Origin: Haplomitrium mnioides
Taxonomy: Eukaryota; Marchantiophyta; Haplomitriopsida; Calobryales
Length of the DNA: 32,869 nt
Direction of reading: 5' to 3'
Assembly: GCA_049999725.1 (NCBI GenBank)
Contig: JBNGIS010017682.1
Coordinates: forward strand, 1 to 32,869
Below, one piece after another: positions 11,445 through 18,880 of this stretch (position 1 is its first letter; each line of letters starts with the position of its first letter). The position numbers and the translations under genes were made by a program. Under the pieces are notes generated by a model. That model did no database searches and was not told the origin of the DNA. It worked only from the letters and a program-made list of their open reading frames with translations.

Positions 11445-11975
11445 TATTCACTCTCTTCTTCTTTCGAGAGGCATCCCCTTATGGGGAATAAGGCCACCAC
11501 ATCTTCCATCTGCCCCCGGACGGATCTAGTTCGGGGCATAGGGCAAACTTTCCTTCAACTCCACAAATTAGATACTAGTGACTAGTTTAGAGTAGCTTAC
11601 AGGCCAGCCGACCTTCAACACTTAGGATAGTTTTAGCATTGTTTTCCTTTTTATTTATTTTACTTTTAATAATTCAAGTAGCTTCCCTTGACTACTCTAC
11701 TGTAGCCTAATATCCTATTATAGTAAAAATAATTAAACAAAATTCACTATCAAACTACAAAATTTCTTACCTAAACCTGTCCTTGTCACTTCCCCTGCAA
11801 CAGAACAAAGTCATCACAACAACCAAACAAAACAGAAAAAAAAACCAAAACAATCATCGTAACAGGATTGGATTTCTCCATTTCTCAACCCATCATCTTT
11901 CTAGACCGTCCTTTGTTACACTTCAGCTATCTTTAGATTGTTTTCGATTTCTTGCCTCTGAAGTGCACTCTCACA

Positions 11976-11980
11976 TTGGA
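11976..11980. repeat. Target-site duplication of element A, right copy (TTGGA)
   Basis: TTGGA directly follows the CA end of the right LTR and is identical to 403-407. Beyond it the element B reading frame begins again. Confidence 0.85.
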
Positions 11981-13034
11981 TTATACCACTTGAGAATGGG
12001 TCCATGAAGCAATGGATACTTCAAGGTTTGGAAGGCTAACTCCTCTTGAGATTCCCATTTCCAATGCACATTTTTCCTAAAAAACTCAGTCAATACATAT
12101 GCAATGCATGCAAAGTCTTTCACAAAGCATTGATAAAAACCTGTCAAACCCAGAAAACCACGTAATTGGGTAATATCCTCTAAAGTTGTCTACTATTAAA
12201 CTACGTAGACTTTATCTTGCATTATGTGTATCCTTTGAGTGCCAATATGATAGCCAAGATAATCTTTTTTTGATTTTATAAATTTGAACTTGGAAGGTTT
12301 TGCATACATCTCATTGTCTCGCAAGACTTCCAATACTTGCCGCAAATGTTGGTGATGCTTAACAAAACTTTTCCTATAAATCAAAATATCATCAAGAAAG
12401 ACAATGAAAAACTTGTCAAAAAATGGGCGAAAGATATCATTCATTAGTCCCATGAATGTGGCAAGAGCATTAGTGGATTAGAATGGTATCACAAGATACT
12501 CAAAGTGGCTATAACAACTTCAAAAGGCCATTTTAGAAATATCTTCATCCGTCACCAGTATTTGTTGATAGCCACTATGTAAATCTAGCTTTGTGAAGAA
12601 CTTAACTCCACGTAGTTGATCAAATAAATCATCTAGTAATAGCAATGGATATTTATTTTTCATAGTTTGTTGATTTAATGCTCGATAATCAATGCACATG
12701 CATATGATGCCATCTTTCTTCTTCACAAACAAAACAAGAACACCATATGGAGAAATACTAAGCTGAGTGAATTCTTTGAAAAGCAACTCTTCAACTTGTG
12801 CATTGCATTTCTCAAGCTCATTTGGGGCCAATTGATATGATGCTTTATGGAGGGAACACTTCCTAGAGTTCCCTCAATCTTGTGATCAATGCGCCTTCGA
12901 AGAGGAAGTTTAGAGGGTAGATTGTTTGGAAACACATCTTTAAATTCCTCCAATATTCTACAAAACTCTTTTGGGACTAAAGGGTCCTTGTTTATGCCCA
13001 TGATAATGTTCTCCACATCTTGAATCAACCCCAA
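11981..13034 (-). pseudogene. Element B reverse transcriptase and start of RNase H region
   Basis: On the minus strand, RT begins near 13034 with LEEFKDVFPNNLPSKLPLRR and IDHKIE. It continues in another frame from about 12830 as [51 protein letters not shown]-type loop and [14 protein letters not shown]. It continues again from 12453 as MGLMNDIFRPFFDKFFIVFL with the catalytic DD intact (FLDDILIY). The connection follows with LRGFLGLTGFYQCFVKDFA and WKWESQEELAFQTLK. The frame reaches GPILKW at 11981, where element A is inserted. At least two frameshifts and stops near 12187 make it non-functional. Compare the RT of D at 31826-32869, which is clearly related. Confidence 0.88.
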
Positions 13035-13189
13035 AAATAAGAGATCCCCTGGAGTGATGGCTTTAGTGTTTATAACAAAGAGTGGTAGATTCGACCCATC
13101 TGATCAGATACGATCTCTATATATCTTCCATTATGGCATTGTCATTTTCTTCATTCTCCAATTAACTTGAGGATTATATCTCTCCATTC

Positions 13190-13480
13190 AGAGCATTTCA
13201 AGAATAATATCATACCATGCAAGACAAATCACCCTCCATTCTAATTTCTTCACATACTTACTCATCTACAACTCGATGCTTCGAGGTAGAGTTTCAATCA
13301 CCTTTGTCTGCTCATTTGGTGGTTCTACCTTCTCTTTCTAGCTCTTCTCTAAGAAGAGACCAATCTTGAATGCAATAGTTTTAGACAGATAGTTCTTTGT
13401 AGCTCATGAGTCAATAGGAACTCTTACTTGTACTTCATCTAGCTTTCTTTTTGTCACAATAAGCTGTGACATTTTTCCTC
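13190..13480 (-). pseudogene. Element B protease remnant
   Basis: On the minus strand near 13401-13418 the sequence encodes VPIDS, a stop, then ATKNYLS. This lines up with the D-S-G-A active site of gypsy proteases (element D has VDFGAKESYLS at the same place), with the Gly codon changed to a stop. The rest is too degraded to align by eye. It sits between gag and RT as expected. Confidence 0.6.
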
Positions 13481-13679
13481 CCAAGTGACTATTTTCCTTC
13501 TTCCACTTAGAGGCATCACCTCTTCTCTGTTGTGTGAATTGAACCAATAAGATGACGAGGTTTCTTTATTATGTGCTTTTGTTTTCTTGAGCCTCATCAT
13601 TTTGCGACCGTTGATTGTCTTTACCACTCATATTATTGAGAGGTCGTTGCATAGGTCTATTGTTTCTCCCAAATTTAGA

Positions 13680-14590
13680 ATTGGGAGAGATATGGCCAAA
13701 TATGCCACACTTGAAACACTAGCGAGTTTCTTGTCTAAGTGCTTCAATTAGTGTACTTGTTTTTGGTAGCAATAATGCATGTAGAACTAGTTGGAATCCA
13801 AGATTCTTTCCTTTTTGAAAATTCTTATGTAGATAAAAGTTATTTGTTTGTCCAAGGTGACCCAACTCCCTTGGTGCTAGTCCAAGTTGATGAATAGCGC
13901 CATGCAAGTGCACATCATACCCATACATTAGTGATCCTTTAATCTTTTAAGATATCAAAAAGCTTTATTCACATCGCAAGGATATCTCAAGATGCCTTCG
14001 TGTTGGACTCTTTGTTTTAATCCTCGTTTGAAGTTGTCTAATACTTTGGCTGGACTCATATCTACAATTTGCACTTTTAGATTACGGTCGTCAATGTACT
14101 CATAGATGTTTACTTATTGTCTCAACTCTTGTAATTTCATTCGAGCCTTTGTTAAAACAACCATGGCTTGGAATTGTTGGAACAATCCTTGTTTTAATGT
14201 TCTCCAAGAAAGTAATTGCCTTTTACTTCTAAAAAGTTGCTCTCATATTTGTAGCCATGTTGAAGCAATATTCAAAAGGAATGATCTAATAAAGAGACCT
14301 TGATCTATATCTAATGTTGATAGAAAATAAGATATGTGCATTTCTATTCGATAAATCTAACCTTCAAGCACACCTATCTCTCAGCTGCTATGGTAGGATT
14401 CTACCTTGCAAGATTTTGTCATCTTTTGTAGTAATGTATGTTGGTTGACTTCCGTATGTGATTGTTGCCTTGCTAGAAGTTACGCAATCTCATTCAATAA
14501 CAAATTATTCTCCTCTTGCCATGTTATCAAAGAGGCTTCTATTGCTTGAAAACTCAACATCATCCATTGAAGTTATTGCTCATACTCTGT
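13680..14590 (-). pseudogene. Element B gag
   Basis: This is the gag polyprotein remnant on the minus strand. Readable blocks are MTKSCKVESYHSS, IYRIEMHISYFLSTLDIDQG, LKQGLFQQFQAMVVLTKARM, KVQIVDMSPAKVLDNFKRGL and the nucleocapsid end CFKCGIFGHISPNS near 13700. They line up with element D gag (MSKSCKVEPYRGS, VYRMEVHMSYYPRALDLEKG, LKEGLLQNFKAVDSILTART, VQIEDMSSVEALDKFLQGL). The zinc knuckle has lost its last Cys (C-x2-C-x4-H-x4-S). A stop precedes the knuckle and others break the core. The N-terminal limit near 14590 is judged only from similarity to D. Confidence 0.75.
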
Positions 14591-14699
14591 ATGTCCTAAT
14601 CTTGCAACCTAATTTTTGGACACTTCTCATTGAATGAAGTTTGTAACACTCTAATCAAAACAATTTGAGGAGTTTAATACAAAACAAAGATTGTGCAAC

Positions 14700-14889
14700 T
14701 CTAAACTTTGGCATAAATTACAATATGGTAAAGAAATAGTCGATTAGATTCCAATACTTATCACATAAACTCAAAGCCAAAATGGTGGACTAATCATTCT
14801 CTAAACATATGGTTATCTATATACTGAATTTGGATGCTAAAAGTTTTGAGAGGTGGAAACCTAAGTGCAATATAAATCCCTCTATCCAT
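14700..14889 (-). pseudogene. Element B leader ORF (MDRG peptide), broken
   Basis: This minus-strand ORF lies between the primer site and gag. It starts at the ATG complementary to 14887-14889 and reads MDRGIYIALRFPPLKTFSIQ, then IQYIDNHMFRE and a stop. After the stop the same frame continues as LVHHFGFEFM. It lines up with the first leader ORF of element D (MDRG, PRIPLLNPFNIR, IDKYFFRQ, LVYNFGDDFM, ES) without large gaps. Two stops and a probable frameshift near the end break it. I know no protein family for it. Its presence in two diverged copies suggests that the ORF belonged to the ancestral element. Confidence 0.6.
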
Positions 14890-14936
14890 CTTTACAAATC
14901 TCGCTCACAAATCTTCCAACATGCCAGCAAAACCTA

Positions 14937-14949
14937 GCTCTAATACCAA
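14937..14949 (-). other. Element B primer-binding site (tRNA-iMet)
   Basis: The minus strand reads TTGGTATTAGAGC immediately next to the CA end of the LTR. The plant initiator-methionine site is TGGTATCAGAGC, so there is one C-to-T difference. It fixes the inner LTR boundary at 14949/14950. Confidence 0.85.
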
Positions 14950-15106
14950 TGTAAAAACTCTTGGCTAACTAGTAGCACATCAATATACTCTTGTGCCAAG
15001 AAGATAAGCTCAACAAGAAAGGAAAGGAAAAGAGAGAAGAGAAGAGAAAGAAGTTTCTTACAAGACTTTTCAAACTCTTGAATGAGAGAAAAGGGCTAAG
15101 CCCTTT

Positions 15107-15116
15107 CTATTTATAG
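15107..15116 (-). promoter_or_regulatory. TATA box of LTR B
   Basis: The minus strand reads CTATAAATAG, a strong plant TATA box, about 255 bp inside the LTR start. The following AAAGGGCTTAGCCC is a 12-bp palindrome core around the likely transcription start. A weaker version (GTAGAAATAGAAAGGCTTCATAGCC) occurs twice in LTR C. Confidence 0.6.
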
Positions 15117-15295
15117 TTCATTTACAAGACTTCACTAAAAAGTCATCTCAACCCTTAAGAACCTTCCTTGGTCTCTTCCTAGAATCCTTTATGCTTCCGG
15201 TGCACTCTAAAAGCTTCTCTTCTAGAGCCTTCTTTCTTCATCTAGAAGCGTCTCTAGTCTTCTCACACCTTCTCAAAGCTTTTTCTACTCCTATC

Positions 15296-15308
15296 TTCTA
15301 GAAGCTTC
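15296..15308 (-). promoter_or_regulatory. Heat-shock-element-like site in LTR B
   Basis: TTCTAGAAGCTTC is a perfect three-part heat-shock element (TTC-nn-GAA-nn-TTC), readable on both strands, about 180 bp upstream of the TATA box. Imperfect neighbours are CTTCTAAGAACTTC to 15324, CATCTAGAAGCGTC near 15240 and CTTCTCTTCTAGAGCCTTC near 15212. This resembles the arrangement in heat-activated plant LTR elements such as ONSEN; activity here is inference. Confidence 0.5.
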
Positions 15309-15369
15309 TTCTTCTAAGAACTTCTTCTTTGCTAACTAAATTTAGTAATAACTAAATCTAGAGGTTCCA

Positions 15370-15970
15370 TCAAGTTTAGCGGACCTTGTTATAGGTAAGT
15401 CACAAGTTGCTTCCAAAACTCACGCTTAGACTTCTTGCAATAAAACTTCCAATTACGTAATCTTTGCAATACTTCTTGGGATAATCATGATGGTGAACAT
15501 TACTTTTACAAAAGATAACGATATCATCCAAGAACACCAACATTGACTTATCTAATAGCCCATAAAACACTCAATGCATTTGATTCATGAATATTGTTGA
15601 AGCATTAGTAAGGCAAAATATAAGAACCTTTCACTCAAAATGCCAACACTTTGTGTGTAAAGCTGTCTTTGGCACATCACTTGGCTTGATAGGAATTTGC
15701 CAAAAGCTACTTTAAAGATCCAACTTAGAAAAGAATCTTATACCACTCAATTGATCCAAAAAATCATCAATACGAGGTAGAGCATAAGCATTCTTTATTG
15801 TTTGATTGTTCAAACCTCCATAATATGTAAAAATACCAAATCCACCATCGTTCTTTGGAACAAAAAATACCAAAGCTCCATAAAGTGAAGTACTATGTTG
15901 AATGAAATCCTTCTCAAGAAGATCCATCATGGTATTTCAAAGCTTCTCTAATTCATGTGGTGATATTCAA
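15370..15970 (-). pseudogene. Element C reverse transcriptase fragment
   Basis: On the minus strand this reads PHELEKL, MDLLEKDFIQHSTSLYGALV, FFVPKNDGGFGIFTYYGGLN, ALPRIDDFLDQLSGIRFFSK, then after a stop FWQIPIKPSDVPKTALHTK, LTNASTIFMNQMH, a stop, and SMLVFLDDIVIFCKS with the catalytic FLDD kept. In another frame the sequence then gives FYCKKSKREFWKQLVTYL, the block that precedes GH in gypsy RT. It breaks off where LTR B starts. VKKKD has become VPKND and several stops are present, so the gene is dead. The break in the middle of RT is good evidence that B inserted into C. Confidence 0.85.
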
Positions 15971-16338
15971 TACATAAGTGGATTATAAAGACTACTTCTT
16001 AGTATCAACTCAATTGGAAAAGACATTCCTTGGTTATCTAGTAGCCCCTTAGAAAATTCTCTCAAAACACATCCGCAAACTCCTTCAAAATATCAGCTAT
16101 CATTGATGCAGATGCAATTTTTCCTCCCTCTTTACTCAATTCTATGATAGGCTTGATCTAAACAACAAAGACATACAACTCTTGCTCTACTAAATTAAGG
16201 TTTAAGCTTCTTCACCAACGATGTCAAACACCATAAAAGAAATTTCTTAACTTGTAAGATGACTTGAATTTGTCGTTTTGCCCAATCAAATTGAGCAGAC
16301 CTATCGTCAAACTAAGGTAGCCTTAAAGTGATGTTATA
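15971..16338 (-). pseudogene. Element C protease-RT linker, strongly decayed
   Basis: On the minus strand the only block I can place is MSFPIELILRSSLYNPLMY, matching the position of the segment that leads into the RT fingers. The rest has stops in all frames. Confidence 0.4.
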
Positions 16339-16773
16339 TTATATATGTGCAATAACAAATTGCATAAATTCCACGTACTCTTTTCCAATCCATAGAAGGA
16401 ATGGCTTTTGACAGCAAAACACGTCATGCTTTTGGCCATTGGCCATAATCACAACACTCTCCTTGATAGGCATAAATTTTGCTTTGATTAACTTAGCAAA
16501 ACGTAGTGACATAAAATTTTTAAAACTCCCTCTATACACCAACATTCTACAAGATTTCTCCTTACTCAAACTGTGAAGATAGAACAAGATACATGGAATT
16601 CTTGTAAAACCAAATTCTTGCTTGATTCCATTAGAGCTCGTGAAGTTCTGAGTACGTAGTTTGAATGGTTGAAGACAAGACCTAGCTTGTGTAGCAATAA
16701 GTATTGAGTCATGCTGCTCCGCCAAATGCATTGCTTCTTCTAATTGAGTAAACTCTCTAATTGTAGCTTCCAT
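16339..16773 (-). pseudogene. Element C gag end and protease
   Basis: This is a 144-codon open stretch on the minus strand. The N-terminal TIREFTQLEEAMHLAEQHDS looks like the last helix of a gag core. The C-terminal half reads MLVYRGSFKNFMSLRFAKLI, then ESVVIMANGQKHDVFCC. This lines up with gypsy proteases, where V-L-V-D-[ST]-G-[SA]-[ST]-H-N-F-[IM]-S is typical. The active-site D-[ST]-G has become YRG, so the protease is dead. No C-x2-C-x4-H-x4-C knuckle is visible between the two halves. The absence may be decay or a lineage trait. Confidence 0.65.
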
Positions 16774-17325
16774 TCTCGTACAAAGCTTTCATCTCCAAAC
16801 CAAGCAATATAGTGCTTTCTTCTTCTCTTATATCAAGAATTTGCATAATTGTATTTTGAAAATGTGTAACACAACTTCTCACTGTACCAAGTTGCTTCAA
16901 TTCGACCAATCAATCTCTTGATACTTTTGAAGTATTTACAATCCTAAATCTTGAAATCACTATTTTTTTTAATTCACACCAAGAAACAATAGGAGAAACA
17001 AATCCACATTTTACTTGTTTTATTTGATGTCTCTACCAAGTCTTTGTAGCTCCCTCCAATTGACTTGCCCCAAATAGAGTTTGTCGACCATCTTCTCTAA
17101 TGTTTGTAGCTTCAAAATATTGCTCATATTAAAATATAAAGTTCTCAAATGCACCTAAACCATCTTCTCATCATATGATTTTGGCACTGGAAATCGTCCA
17201 TAACTCTCTTCTTCTCAAAAAGTTGTTCTTTCCTTCATTCTTACTTCCAAAAGGTGTGAAAGATATTCAAGCCATTGTTGCATCACTTGAACCACCACTT
17301 CTTCATCCTCCATGTAGCTCATTAC
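16774..17325 (-). pseudogene. Element C gag, N-terminal part
   Basis: The ATG near 17310 opens MEDEEVVVQVMQQWLEYLSH on the minus strand. A stop follows after about 35 codons; then come YGRFPVPKSYDEKMV, an IKQ-VRCGFVSPIVSWCEF-like block, and LKQLGTVRSCVTHFQNTIMQ, the last resembling the typical gag segment L-x-Q-x-G-[ST]-V-x-x-Y. The order and position right behind the primer site fit gag. There are many frame breaks, so the boundaries are approximate. Confidence 0.55.
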
Positions 17326-17337
17326 CAAAATGAACCA

Positions 17338-17351
17338 TGGTTCTTATATCA
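17338..17351 (-). other. Element C primer-binding site, degenerate
   Basis: The minus strand reads TGATATAAGAACCA against the initiator-tRNA complement TGGTATCAGAGCCA, with three differences. It lies just inside the LTR and directly ahead of gag, as expected. Confidence 0.6.
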
Positions 17352-17352
17352 A

Positions 17353-18100
17353 TATAAAAGAGATCAAAGACAAATTCCAAGTAAGAACTCATAATAAAGT
17401 CTAATAGAGTTCTTCAACCAAATGCCAATAAGGCAAGCAAAGCCAAGCAAAACCACTACAAGATAACTCCAATAGACTTATGCAACGTAAAGCCCAAGCT
17501 AAGACCAAGAGTGCAAGCAAACGCAAAGCAACCAAAAAACCCAAGTGATTAGAGAGGAACTCTAGAATGAAGAGTGAGGCTATGAAGCCTTTCTATTTCT
17601 ACAAGAGAAGAAGGTGTCATCCCTCTTACTTCACTTGTAAGTTACTTCTAATTTCAACCCTAAAAGTGATCACTTATTAGTCACTTCTAATTTTAACCCT
17701 AAGACCAAGAGTGCAAGCAAACGCAAAGCAACCAAAAAACCCAAGTGATGAGAGAGGAACTCTAGAATGAAGAGTGAGGCTATGAAGCCTTTCCATTTCT
17801 ACAAGAGAAGAAGGTGTCATCCCTCTTACTTCACTTGTAAGTCACTTCCAATTTCAACCCTAAAAGTGATCACTTATTAGTCGCTTCTAATTTTAACCCT
17901 AAAAAGTGATCTTATCTTACTTCTCTAAAAGTAACTTCAAAGACAAGTAATCTAATCTCATTTCAACCCTAAAAGTAACCTTATGCCACTTCACTTAAAG
18001 TAACTTCAAAAGCAAGCAACCTTAAAATGATTTCAACCCTAAAAGTACTTATGTATCACTTCCTTCACTCTTCTCTATTTTTTTTTTTTTAATAAATAAC
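17353..18100 (-). repeat. Element C 5' LTR, outer end not determined
   Basis: On the plus strand it starts TATAAAAGAGATC next to the primer site, comparable to TGTAAAAACTC at the same place in LTR B (TG changed to TA). It contains the 200-bp duplication, a TATA-like segment and several ATTTCAACCCTAAAAGT repeats (about 17655, 17855, 17960, 18035). A T13 run at 18078-18090 follows. No coding potential seen. Confidence 0.55.
17501..17900 (-). repeat. 200-bp tandem duplication in LTR C
   Basis: AAGACCAAGAGTGCAAGCAA begins at 17501 and again at 17701, exactly 200 bp apart, and the whole unit is repeated. I count about five differences between the units, so they are roughly 97 % alike. The unit contains the TATA-like segment of the LTR, so the likely promoter is doubled. 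Confidence 0.9.
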
Positions 18101-18145
18101 ACAACATCATGCTTGTACTATTACAATGCGCACATTGAATCCATA

Positions 18146-18313
18146 GTCCATGCGCATAGAGATGACGAAGTCCAAATATGCTTGGACCTTGGAATCCATG
18201 AGCGCATGGACTTGAGAACCTATGCAAGCATGGATATTAAAGTCTAGGCATGCTTGAAGTATGGAGTCTCTATTCGTTGGGACTTTAGAGTCCATGCTTG
18301 CATTAACAGTGGA
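18146..18313. repeat. 24-bp palindrome-cored tandem array, 7 units
   Basis: Units of 23-25 bp start at 18146, 18170, 18195, 18219, 18242, 18266 and 18290. The shared pattern is GTCCATGCnnGCATGGA plus a spacer. Several units contain a short inverted repeat, for instance TCCATGAGCGCATGGA and GTCCAAATATGCTTGGAC. Because 24 is a multiple of three, the minus strand is open through the array as a degenerate 8-residue repeat. I do not consider that a gene. Confidence 0.75.
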
Positions 18314-18880
18314 ATGCAAAATAAACTGTTCATCTCATAGAAAAGGAACTACAAGTTATTACCTTGCTATCGTTGTAAGCTTCTTGTAGATTGTTGGTGA
18401 AAGAATCTTTTGGTTTCATTTCGCTGAAGCATACTTTCTTCATTGACACCTTGAAAAGTGTGATCATGTCTTTAGATTGCACAAGTAGCATAATGTGGGC
18501 TCTCTGCCTTTTATGAATCATTGGAACTTGGACCAAAATGCTTATGTTGAATTTTTCACCTTTAGCTTCAGAACACTTCATACATGTACACTTCCTTGAT
18601 CTACCTTCCCACATCATTTTCTACTTCACAACCCTACTGCAATATACTCATCTTCAACCTTCTATTGTACACTCCCTAAGAACACCAATTCTATGGTTCA
18701 CCACTCAACTTCTTATTTTCAACACCAATTCTATAGAACACCAATTCTATGGTTAATCACTCAACTCATTCACTAACTCCTACATCAACATTCTTTTACT
18801 TGGCTATGCTTCCTCCTTCCATGACATGCGGTCATTCTCCAGCTACCTAAGCTTTCTCTCCTTCTCTAAACCTTCCTTAG
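18314..18880. other. Non-coding stretch with a 14-bp repeat
   Basis: I recognise no gene. AACACCAATTCTAT occurs three times (18681, 18721, 18737). A 95-codon minus-strand open frame at 18330-18617 has no motif I can recognise. Confidence 0.4.

Larger units (their letters stand above)
408..11975 (-). mobile_element. Element A: Ty3/gypsy LTR retrotransposon, integrase deleted
   Basis: This is an 11.6-kb gypsy element in minus orientation. It consists of a 5' LTR (8687-11975), primer site (8664-8681), gag, protease, RT and RNase H (8360 down to 3586), and a truncated 3' LTR (408-3585). The aspartate-tRNA-type primer site and RT wording such as FLDGFS and MPFGLCNAPATFQRAM fit the non-chromoviral branch (Athila/Tat-like). 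Integrase, any env-like region, the polypurine tract and the first ~97 bp of the 3' LTR are missing in one deletion, so the RNase H frame runs directly into LTR sequence. Where I compared the LTRs by eye (about 265 bp) they differ at about 12 positions, mostly transitions, so the insertion is not recent. It sits inside element B. Confidence 0.9.
8687..11975 (-). repeat. Element A 5' LTR, full length
   Basis: This 3289-bp LTR runs on the plus strand from TGTTGCAACCC to GCACTCTCACA. On the minus strand it therefore has the usual TG...CA ends. It abuts the primer site on one side and the TTGGA duplication on the other. It is the complete copy; its last ~97 bp (11879-11975) are absent from the left LTR. 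It contains the 83-bp triplicate, a C22 run and a short TTTGGATTC repeat (about 10738-10775). No convincing ORF is present. Confidence 0.9.
11981..15369 (-). mobile_element. Element B: Ty3/gypsy retrotransposon, 5' part
   Basis: Element B is in minus orientation: 5' LTR 14950-15369, initiator-tRNA primer site 14937-14949, leader ORF, gag, protease, RT, and the first part of the RNase H region up to 11981. Its remaining RNase H is at 190-402, beyond element A. Gag, RT and leader resemble element D in this window, so B and D belong to one family; the RT wording (VFPNNLPSKLPLRRRIDHKI) fits chromovirus-type gypsy elements. Every domain carries stops or frameshifts. The 3' LTR is outside the window. 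B itself interrupts element C. Confidence 0.85.
14950..15369 (-). repeat. Element B 5' LTR
   Basis: This is a 420-bp LTR. On the minus strand it starts TGGAACCTCTAG and ends GAGTTTTTACA, followed by the primer site. The start is inferred from the TG end and from the point where the RT of element C begins again on the plus side. Its first bases contain ACTAAATTTAGTTAGC, which resembles ACTAACTTTAGTAAGC near the start of LTR D. It holds a TATA box and a heat-shock-element-like cluster. The 3' LTR is outside the window, so neither the outer end nor the duplication can be confirmed. Confidence 0.75.
15370..18100 (-). mobile_element. Element C: Ty3/gypsy retrotransposon, 5' part
   Basis: Element C is the oldest layer of the nest, in minus orientation: LTR from 17353 rightwards, degenerate primer site 17338-17351, gag, protease and RT until 15370, where LTR B begins. 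The rest of its pol lies left of the window, beyond B. RT wording is chromovirus-like, but its gag differs from B and D and I see no zinc knuckle. The right end of the LTR cannot be fixed without the 3' LTR; 18100 is the last point with LTR-like repeats. Confidence 0.75.

Noticed and set aside
18146-18313. CRISPR-like array of short repeats with spacers
   Set aside because: The units are contiguous and degenerate, have no conserved-length unique spacers and no cas genes, and the setting is eukaryotic.
18107-18319. Minus-strand 70-codon ORF over the 24-bp array
   Set aside because: The open frame follows from the 24-bp period being a multiple of three; units of 23 and 25 bp are also present, which argues against coding.
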